This document shows, piece by piece, positions 1 to 4,899 of a DNA stretch of 7,014 nucleotides. The DNA comes from Phycisphaeraceae bacterium (GTDB lineage: Bacteria; Planctomycetota; Phycisphaerae; Phycisphaerales; UBA1924), in the NCBI GenBank assembly GCA_009827215.1, contig WUAJ01000124.1, positions 1-7,014 on the forward strand, read 5' to 3'. The notes beneath the pieces are model-generated. The model did not search any database, was not told where the DNA came from, and saw only the letters and a list, made by a program, of their open reading frames with translations. Position numbers and translations under genes: made by a program. The stretch's first letter is position 1; every line of letters begins with the position of its first letter.

Positions 1-66
1 GCGCAAGGACACGATCCCGCGAACCTCAATCACCTGATCAACCAGAGCTCTCAACGCGCCGCGTAA
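1..66 (+). CDS. C-terminal end of an unidentified protein (partial)
   Basis: Frame 1 is open from the left edge to a TAA at 64-66 and gives 21 residues ending in ...NQSSQRAA. The gene body lies outside the window, so no function can be assigned. The main support is position: the stop codon is followed 21 bases later by a hairpin with a T-rich tail pointing the same way, as expected for the end of a transcription unit. Frame 3 is also open here, but it runs straight through the terminator and is less likely. The gene is convergent with the dockerin-tagged gene to its right. Confidence 0.5.
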   Translation, partial: AQGHDPANLNHLINQSSQRAA

Positions 67-87
67 CAACCCAGTCCTTCTCAAAGC

Positions 88-125
88 AAGAGCCGCGACC
101 CCCAAGAGTTCGCGGCTCTTTCTTC
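88..125 (+). terminator. Rho-independent terminator between convergent genes
   Basis: AAGAGCCGCGA (88-98) pairs perfectly with TCGCGGCTCTT (110-120), an 11-bp GC-rich stem with an 11-base loop. It is followed by a T-rich tail (TCTTC) on the + strand. It fits termination of the gene ending at 66. On the opposite strand the stem is followed by GCTTTGA, a poorer T tract, so it may also stop the - strand gene ending at 153, but less efficiently. Confidence 0.8.
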
Positions 126-152
126 ATACATCCTCAACGATACAACGCTTTC

Positions 153-1853
153 TCAGTTGCAACCTGACCCATAGGCCGCCAAAAACGCCGAGATATCGAG
201 GAAGTTGAACGATCCGTCGTTGGTCATATCCGCCTGCGGATGCTGCTGACTGAACAGCGACAAATACTCAGACACATCCAGGAAGTTCAGCGATCCAGTC
301 ACAGAAAAGTCCGCGGCACATTCCTTCGCCGTGATCTTGTATCGACCAGGAGCGACCCCAACAAGCGTCTCCGTCATCCCATTGGGATAGGTAATCAGCA
401 GATCCCCCTCAGTCTCCGCGCCCATCCCGAAATGGACAGTCAGCTCGGACTGCGCCAGATAGTTCGATCCGGCGCTCAGGTAGCGAACCTGCGTCATGCC
501 TCCCGCAGTCAACTCCACATGGACCCCGATCCCGTCTGGAGCAAGATCATCAACGCCGTTCGTATCGAACTCAAGCGTGATAGATGAGCCGCCCGCCGAA
601 TCGTTCCGCAAACAGACCATCGATTGACGATTGTTAAAGATCAGCACATCCTGATCGCCATCATTCTCCAGATCGACATTGAGCAACCCGCGCCCCTGTC
701 CACGATCACTGATACCGCTCGCCAGAGCACTCTCAGTGAAGTTGCCCGTGCCGTCATTGATAAACAGCACCGTCGGATCCATCTCGAATGTTCCTGTGAA
801 TCCGTTGGTCGCGATGATATCGAGCCAGCCATCTTGATCGAAGTCAATCGCCGTCGATCCCCAACCCCAGTATCCATAGTTACAGCCCGTCGCGACCGAG
901 ACCTCGTCATAGACATGATCCACTCCAGTCGCTCGATAGTACATATTGCCCGACCCGCTGGAGCCGTCCGTATTGATTCGGCTCGTCACATACCAGTCGA
1001 TCATCCCATCATTATCGAGATCACCAAAGGTGTTCCCCATGCCGTTGGAATCCAGACCAGTCCCCGAGCTCACCGTCTGATCAGTAAAGGTCCCATCGCC
1101 GTTATTGACGAGGTACCGCGAGGTAAAGAAGTCCGCGACCCACAGGATCTCCGGATACCGATCGCCGTCCATATCAACGAACTTGGGAGCAAACCCACGC
1201 ACCGTGGACAGATCACTCTGGATCGCGCTCAGCGTCACATTTGTAAATGTCCCATCGCCGTTGTTGCGGAACAACTGATTCCCACCGAGCCAGCCGGCAA
1301 CAGCAAGATCGAGATCGCCATCGAGGTCATAATCACCCCACGCCGACGAGAACGCGTCACCCGTGAAGGTGTTGTTCATCGCAACCCCAGCAGCAGCGGT
1401 GACATTGGTGAATGTCCCGTTCCCGTTGTTCCGGTACAGAACATTCTGATTCCCTGCCGAACTCGCGACCGTACCGCTGGAAGTCACATAGATATCCAGA
1501 TCCCCGTCATTGTCGTAGTCACCCACCGAAGCACCAACCCCACGATGCGCCCGATTAACCCCAGCCGCGGCTCCACCCTCAGTGAAATTCCCGTTGCCGT
1601 CATTCCAATAGAGAAGATCGACCCCACCAGATCCACCAATCACGAACAGATCTTGATCCCCGTCGCGATCGAAGTCCCCGACCGCGCCGCCGCTCGCCAT
1701 GAACTCCATATCAGGTCCAAATCCAGTCGTCGCGTGCGTGTGACTCAGCCCCACGGCTCCTGTCTGCTCAACAAAGGTTATCGGCCCGCCTAAAGCAACA
1801 CCTGAGAGCGCCATGAGAGCCAGCCCCGAAACCAATCCATTCATGCGTGTCAT
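153..1853 (-). CDS. Secreted FG-GAP/VCBS beta-propeller protein with ASPIC/UnbV and GC-type dockerin-like domains
   Basis: Exported 566-residue protein of the CRTAC1/ASPIC kind; the molecular function is unknown, with surface adhesion or carbohydrate binding as family-level guesses. Residues 1-22 form a signal peptide (hydrophobic LVSGLALMALSGVALGG). About seven FG-GAP/VCBS repeats follow, each with a calcium-loop motif of type DxDxDGxxD, at 60-68, 112-120, 174-182, 227-235 (degenerate, the Gly replaced), 278-286, 337-345 and 394-402. An ASPIC/UnbV domain covers roughly 443-505. The C-terminus (512-566) has two EF-hand-like dockerin loops (515-526 and 542-553) between C512 and the final GCN. 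The start at 1853 is chosen because GGAGGAG lies 7 bases upstream and the signal peptide begins there; the frame stays open to 2045, but that extension is not signal-like and enters a terminator. The upstream - strand neighbour encodes another exported protein but is separately terminated. Confidence 0.92.
   Translation of the reverse strand: MTRMNGLVSGLALMALSGVALGGPITFVEQTGAVGLSHTHATTGFGPDMEFMASGGAVGDFDRDGDQDLFVIGGSGGVDLLYWNDGNGNFTEGGAAAGVNRAHRGVGASVGDYDNDGDLDIYVTSSGTVASSAGNQNVLYRNNGNGTFTNVTAAAGVAMNNTFTGDAFSSAWGDYDLDGDLDLAVAGWLGGNQLFRNNGDGTFTNVTLSAIQSDLSTVRGFAPKFVDMDGDRYPEILWVADFFTSRYLVNNGDGTFTDQTVSSGTGLDSNGMGNTFGDLDNDGMIDWYVTSRINTDGSSGSGNMYYRATGVDHVYDEVSVATGCNYGYWGWGSTAIDFDQDGWLDIIATNGFTGTFEMDPTVLFINDGTGNFTESALASGISDRGQGRGLLNVDLENDGDQDVLIFNNRQSMVCLRNDSAGGSSITLEFDTNGVDDLAPDGIGVHVELTAGGMTQVRYLSAGSNYLAQSELTVHFGMGAETEGDLLITYPNGMTETLVGVAPGRYKITAKECAADFSVTGSLNFLDVSEYLSLFSQQHPQADMTNDGSFNFLDISAFLAAYGSGCN
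573..1691 (-). repeat. Degenerate tandem FG-GAP/VCBS repeats within the propeller gene
   Basis: About seven repeats of roughly 45 to 65 codons (residues 55-427 of the protein). Each has an aspartate-rich loop followed by a phrase such as YRNNGNGTFTNVT. Related DNA phrases recur, for example around 1246-1275 and 1410-1436, but the repeats have diverged and are a protein-level feature more than a recombining DNA repeat. They should fold as blades of a beta-propeller. Confidence 0.85.
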
Positions 1854-1860
1854 TCGTCTA

Positions 1861-1867
1861 CTCCTCC
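1861..1867 (-). promoter_or_regulatory. Shine-Dalgarno site fixing the start of the propeller gene
   Basis: On the - strand GGAGGAG sits 7 bases before the ATG at 1853. It is a near-ideal ribosome-binding site directly before a good signal peptide, and it rules out the longer reading frame that starts at 2045. Confidence 0.85.
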
Positions 1868-2000
1868 ACGATCGCGCCGCCCCCTGCAGACTCGGCGTCA
1901 CGAACCCCGACTCTAACAAAAAACCGATCAGATTCATACACCTTTCCGGCCACAACCCCCCCAAATTCTCGCGAAAGTCCGATTCACACTCCTTGGATTG

Positions 2001-2047
2001 AAAAAGAGCTTGCCTAGACCGAGGGGGACAGACCCGGCTAGGCAAGC
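2001..2047 (-). terminator. Strong rho-independent terminator of the DUF4394 gene
   Basis: Read on the - strand, GCTTGCCTAG (2038-2047) pairs perfectly with CTAGGCAAGC (2008-2017). Two further G-C pairs form after a one-base bulge, and the stem is followed by TCTTTTT (2001-2007). It lies 46 bases after the DUF4394 stop codon and about 150 bases upstream of the propeller gene start, so the two - strand genes are very probably separate transcription units. Bases 1868-2000 must then hold the propeller gene's promoter, but I see no convincing -35/-10 pair there. Confidence 0.9.
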
Positions 2048-2054
2048 ATCTCTC

Positions 2055-2075
2055 TTCACATCACTACACTGTGAA
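2055..2075. repeat. Inverted repeat TTCACA-N9-TGTGAA
   Basis: TTCACA (2055-2060) and TGTGAA (2070-2075) are inverted copies 9 bases apart, just after the DUF4394 stop codon. The stem is short (6 bp). It could be a weak 3' UTR hairpin or a protein-binding site. The same hexamer recurs at 1983-1988 and in the divergent control region at 3104-3131. Confidence 0.4.
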
Positions 2076-2092
2076 TACCCCACATATGAGAC

Positions 2093-2986
2093 TCATCGGC
2101 GTCGACGCACCCCCGCCAAACCCGCCAGCCCGAGCATCGCCATCGACGATGGAGCAGGGACCACAGTCATCGAGGTGATCAACGCCCCACCACCGATCTC
2201 GCCGAGTGCACTCCCAGCGCCAGTGCTCAGATCGATGCGCCAGAATGTCGAACTCGAAAAATCATCACTCACCACACTCGCGAACGCGACACCAGTCGCG
2301 CCAGAGATGTCGAAACTTAGCGTGTCATTCAGATCCACACCAACACTGCCAACCGTCATCAGTGTGCCCGCACTGTTCGCTTGGGTGACGAGCACATCCA
2401 GACCAGTGTCGATCCCGTACAACTGCGTCGAGCTTGCACCAGCGAAGCTGTTGGTGTACGCCGAGCCCACGATGTTCGGATCAAGCCCCTCATTCACATC
2501 ACCCGCGCCGAAGAACAAGTTGGTTACCTGTGTTGCCGTCCCATCATTCGGATTGAGCACCAGGTTCTGGTTCGCATCACTTACGAGACGAATCCGATCA
2601 ATCACCGGATTGAAATCAAATCCAAAGCTCGACCCATTCGTAGGCGGAGCGAACGGCCCGCTCCCCACCTGCGTCGCGATACCAGTCGTCGCGTCAATCG
2701 TGTACACATTGTTGAAACTACCGAGTGCGTACAGCTGACCCGTCGAAGGACGGATATCAATCCCGCGCACCTGCTCGTTGCTCTGCAATCCAGAAATCGC
2801 GACACCACTCAGCAGATTCGAAGTGTCATCAGAGTCAAAGCTCACAAGCGTCTGTGTATCTGTCACGCCGTAGATAAGCTCCGCGTTCGCGACCCCCGCG
2901 ATCGAGATCACCGCAGTGACCGCCGCGGCGCGCCCTACACACCCAAGCGTCGAGTTCATTCCCTGACCATTCTCTGTATTCCACAT
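2093..2986 (-). CDS. Secreted DUF4394 protein with PEP-CTERM-like sorting tail
   Basis: Exported 297-residue protein of unknown function. Residues 1-35 form a signal peptide with an AxA-type cleavage site (VANA|EL). The DUF4394 domain spans about 38-274; recognisable family phrases are IDIRPSTGQLYALGS (76-90), GFDFNPVIDRIRLVSD (122-137) and AYTNSFAGASSTQLYGID (176-193), which suggest a beta-propeller-like fold. The tail VPAPSS (276-281), a short hydrophobic run (282-293) and RRRR (294-297) form a PEP-CTERM-like signal, expected to be cut by an exosortase so the mature protein goes to the envelope or outside. The start at 2986 is supported by GGAGG (2992-2996) 5 bases upstream; the next Met, at 2959, has no good ribosome-binding site. 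The gene is divergent from the sigma factor gene, and its leader holds a small hairpin at 3011-3029. DUF4394 rests on recalled motif phrases, not a profile search. Confidence 0.9.
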   Translation of the reverse strand: MWNTENGQGMNSTLGCVGRAAAVTAVISIAGVANAELIYGVTDTQTLVSFDSDDTSNLLSGVAISGLQSNEQVRGIDIRPSTGQLYALGSFNNVYTIDATTGIATQVGSGPFAPPTNGSSFGFDFNPVIDRIRLVSDANQNLVLNPNDGTATQVTNLFFGAGDVNEGLDPNIVGSAYTNSFAGASSTQLYGIDTGLDVLVTQANSAGTLMTVGSVGVDLNDTLSFDISGATGVAFASVVSDDFSSSTFWRIDLSTGAGSALGEIGGGALITSMTVVPAPSSMAMLGLAGLAGVRRRR

Positions 2987-3010
2987 GGAAGCCTCCAGTA
3001 TTCTGTTGTT

Positions 3011-3029
3011 GTAAGCATGCGTTGCTTAC
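3011..3029. promoter_or_regulatory. Perfect 7-bp inverted repeat upstream of the DUF4394 gene
   Basis: GTAAGCA (3011-3017) and TGCTTAC (3023-3029) are perfect inverted copies around a 5-base centre. The repeat lies 15 bases upstream of the DUF4394 Shine-Dalgarno site. It could be a 19-bp operator or a hairpin in the 5' leader. No T tract follows on either strand, so it is not a terminator. Confidence 0.45.
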
Positions 3030-3103
3030 TCTTTGGACATAGGAGATCCCCGTCCATATCGATGGATCGTTGACTCACTCCTCACACGCTCTTTCGGAGA
3101 TGA

Positions 3104-3131
3104 TTCACAGAGTGTTTTTGAACATTGTGAA
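3104..3131. repeat. Inverted repeat TTCACA-N16-TGTGAA in the divergent control region
   Basis: TTCACA (3104-3109) and TGTGAA (3126-3131) face each other across 16 bases, between the DUF4394 and sigma factor genes and just upstream of a candidate sigma-gene promoter. TGAAC also occurs twice in direct orientation (3119-3123 and 3128-3132). The position suits an operator or activator site, but the evidence is only the repeated hexamer. Confidence 0.35.
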
Positions 3132-3150
3132 CTTTTTCCATGAGACTTTG

Positions 3151-3159
3151 TGGTAAACT
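3151..3159 (+). promoter_or_regulatory. Candidate extended -10 promoter of the sigma/anti-sigma unit
   Basis: TGGTAAACT matches an extended -10 element (TGn plus TAAACT). It would start transcription near 3166, giving a leader of about 55 bases. No good TTGACA-like -35 stands at the usual distance. A GAAC core at 3129-3132 could instead be part of an ECF-type -35 for autoregulation, but I see no convincing matching -10. Confidence 0.3.
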
Positions 3160-3210
3160 CACTACACACAGGGCAAGTTCTTGCAAGCTATTACACAGCG
3201 CTACACCTCC

Positions 3211-3214
3211 GGAG
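3211..3214 (+). promoter_or_regulatory. Shine-Dalgarno site fixing a TTG start for the sigma factor
   Basis: GGAG at 3211-3214 stands 6 bases before the in-frame TTG at 3221. The only in-frame ATG upstream (3140) is preceded by GAACTTTTTCC, with no ribosome-binding site. The TTG start also gives a protein that begins close to sigma region 2, as usual for ECF factors. Confidence 0.7.
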
Positions 3215-3220
3215 TACCCC

Positions 3221-3805
3221 TTGTCCTCAATCCTTCAACGCATCGCAAACGGAGATGAATCCGCCGCAAGTGAATGCGTGCAGGAATACGGCGGTCTCAT
3301 CTGGCGCCTCGCGCGGCGATACCTCGATCGAGCACAATCCGAAGTCGAAGACGCCGTGCAAGATGTCTTCCTCGAAATCTGGATCAGCGCCCACCGCTAC
3401 GACCCCTCAAAGGGATCCGAAGCGTCATTCATCGCGACACTCGCGCACCGACGCATAATTGATCATCAACGCAAAATCACTTCGCGCCGCAGACACGAAA
3501 GAGCAGCGGTTCAAGAACTCAAAGCATCCAGCGCTTCCTACCAAGCGTCCGATCACAGCGGAACCAGCGCCCAAGCACCGATGTACCGACAAGAGGTCGC
3601 CGATGGATTCAACGAACTGCCTGAGTCCGAGCAGACCGCCCTCTGGATGTCCGCGTTCCACGGCTTGAGCCACAGAGAAATCAGCGATCTCACCGATGCA
3701 CCGGTCGGGACCGTCAAATCAAGGATCAGACGAGCAATGATCCGGATGACCAAGTCGATCCTCGGCAACACCGCCGACCCCTCATGCGAAGGGAGCAACC
3801 CATGA
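3221..3805 (+). CDS. ECF-type RNA polymerase sigma factor
   Basis: Cytoplasmic alternative sigma factor of 194 residues from the TTG start. Sigma-70 region 2 covers about residues 23-85, with the core-binding and -10 recognition segment EDAVQDVFLEIW (43-54) and HRRIIDHQRK (76-85). Region 4 covers about 130-176: NELPESEQTALWMSAFHGLS leads into the helix-turn-helix HREISDLTDAPVGTVKSRIRR, which reads the -35 element. There is no region 3 and no added C-terminal domain, normal for the family. The stop codon overlaps the anti-sigma start (ATGA), so the two are made together and the anti-sigma protein should hold this factor inactive. The RskA-like partner points to a SigK-like group. The regulon cannot be read from the window. 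The start could also be the ATG at 3140, adding 27 residues, but that lacks a ribosome-binding site. Confidence 0.92.
   Translation: MSSILQRIANGDESAASECVQEYGGLIWRLARRYLDRAQSEVEDAVQDVFLEIWISAHRYDPSKGSEASFIATLAHRRIIDHQRKITSRRRHERAAVQELKASSASYQASDHSGTSAQAPMYRQEVADGFNELPESEQTALWMSAFHGLSHREISDLTDAPVGTVKSRIRRAMIRMTKSILGNTADPSCEGSNP
3790..3795 (+). promoter_or_regulatory. Shine-Dalgarno site fixing the anti-sigma start
   Basis: AGGGAG lies inside the end of the sigma gene, 6 bases before the ATG at 3802. It selects the ATGA-overlapping start over the in-frame ATG at 3784, which would place this site inside the coding region. Confidence 0.75.
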
Positions 3806-4884
3806 GCGGACATCACGACTCCAACGATCGGCTCCTCGAGCTACTCGCGGCACAACAACTCGGCGATCTCGCGCCAGAAGAACGCGACGAACTCCAAGAA
3901 CTCATCCAAAAACACAACATCGATCCAGACCAACTCCCCGATCAATTCCTCGGCGAACTCCTCGTCATGCTCGACCAACAATCGATCGACCAGGACCAAC
4001 TCCCTTCGGATCTAGCGCGCCGACTCGAAACCAGCGGTCGAGCCGCGATCGTCAGCGCCGCCGCTCCCAACTCGTACCGCATCCCGACCGACGCGACACC
4101 ACAACAGTCCAGTCCAAAACTCTGGGGTTGGATAACCACCGCCGCAGCAGTCATCGCGATCAGCGCATCCATCTTCGCCGTCTCCAACTACAACAAACGC
4201 AAGCAATCCGCGACCCAGTACGAATCCCAGCTCGCCGCACTCCAAACCAAGATCGACAACAACAACGATCTACTCGAAGCAAGCCGACTCGCCGCCGAGC
4301 AGACACAGCAAGAACTCGAAACACTCCAGCTCACCAACGACGCACAAGCGACACGCCTCGCCGAACTCGACCGCTCGCGCCTTGAGCTCGCGGACCAACT
4401 CGCCCAAGCCACTTCCTCACTCCTTGACGCACGCGACACCATCGCGATGTACGAGACCCCGCTGAGTCCTGAGCAACTCGCCGACAACAGAACCAAACTG
4501 CTCACCGTGCCCGACGCGGTCCAAATTGCTTGGCAACCCTTCGATCTCCCCGACGCCCCCGCCGAACAGCAAGGCGTGCGAGGCGATGTCGTCTGGAGCG
4601 ACGACCTCCAAGAAGGATACATCCGCTTCGTCGGACTCAAACCAAACGATCCGAATGTCGAGCAGTACCAGATCTGGGTCATCGACGAACGCGGACTGGA
4701 ACAAAAAGTCAGCGGCGGAATCTTCAACGCCTCCGCCGAAGGAGAGATCGTTGTCCCAATCACACCAGGGATCGATGTCGGACGCGTCGCACTCTTCGCG
4801 ATCACTATCGAAGAGCCAGGAGGTACATGGGTCCCAGACCTCTCCCGCCGCGTCGTCGTCGCGCCGCGTGAAGAAGACGGCTAA
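3802..4884 (+). CDS. Membrane anti-sigma factor with RskA-like C-terminal domain
   Basis: Predicted partner of the upstream ECF sigma factor: a 360-residue single-pass inner-membrane protein. The cytoplasmic N-terminus (1-107) has a short helical segment, LLELLAAQQLGDLAPEERDE (11-30), of the kind that opens planctomycete anti-sigma proteins, and a duplicated IDxDQLP motif (40-46 and 62-68). One membrane segment lies at about 108-127, followed by NKRK. Next comes a coiled coil (about 137-215, rich in Leu, Ala, Gln and Glu), then an RskA-type C-terminal domain (about 238-355) with YQIWVID (289-295), VSGGIF and FAITIEEPGG. The protein has no cysteine at all, so the zinc-binding HxxxCxxC motif of many anti-sigma factors is absent. 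ATGA overlap with the sigma gene supports coupled translation. Release would need proteolysis or a conformational change triggered outside the cytoplasm. The pairing is inferred from gene order and domain. Confidence 0.9.
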   Translation: MSGHHDSNDRLLELLAAQQLGDLAPEERDELQELIQKHNIDPDQLPDQFLGELLVMLDQQSIDQDQLPSDLARRLETSGRAAIVSAAAPNSYRIPTDATPQQSSPKLWGWITTAAAVIAISASIFAVSNYNKRKQSATQYESQLAALQTKIDNNNDLLEASRLAAEQTQQELETLQLTNDAQATRLAELDRSRLELADQLAQATSSLLDARDTIAMYETPLSPEQLADNRTKLLTVPDAVQIAWQPFDLPDAPAEQQGVRGDVVWSDDLQEGYIRFVGLKPNDPNVEQYQIWVIDERGLEQKVSGGIFNASAEGEIVVPITPGIDVGRVALFAITIEEPGGTWVPDLSRRVVVAPREEDG

Positions 4885-4899
4885 TCACTCCCATTTTTT

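Noticed and set aside
624..1793. Long + strand open frame of 389 codons antisense to the propeller gene
   Set aside because: Its product is a low-complexity mix rich in Arg, Ile, Pro and Thr with no domain I recognise, and the opposite strand encodes clear FG-GAP repeats. It is a shadow of GC-biased codon use.
1854..2045. A 64-residue N-terminal extension of the propeller protein
   Set aside because: The frame is open to 2045, but the extension has no ribosome-binding site, is not signal-like and starts inside the terminator hairpin. The start at 1853 has a strong Shine-Dalgarno site and a signal peptide.
2939..2986. Lipoprotein signal in the DUF4394 protein (Cys16)
   Set aside because: The residues before the cysteine (STLG) do not make a lipobox, and the hydrophobic stretch follows the cysteine instead of preceding it. 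A signal peptidase I site at VANA|EL fits better.
1998..3073. Overlapping + strand open frames antisense to the DUF4394 gene
   Set aside because: They have no ribosome-binding sites or recognisable domains, and one begins in the terminator. The - strand protein has a signal peptide, a domain and a sorting tail.
2055..3131. CRP/FNR-type binding sites, suggested by TGTGA and TCACA half-sites
   Set aside because: A CRP site has TGTGA-N6-TCACA. Here the half-sites are in the reverse order (TTCACA...TGTGAA) with N9 or N16 spacing, so they are not CRP sites of the known form.
3140..3220. ATG at 3140 as the sigma factor start
   Set aside because: It has no Shine-Dalgarno site, would overlap the candidate promoter and adds residues not typical of the family.
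3784..3801. ATG at 3784 as the anti-sigma start
   Set aside because: The AGGGAG ribosome-binding site lies downstream of it, 6 bases before the ATG at 3802, which also gives the usual ATGA overlap.
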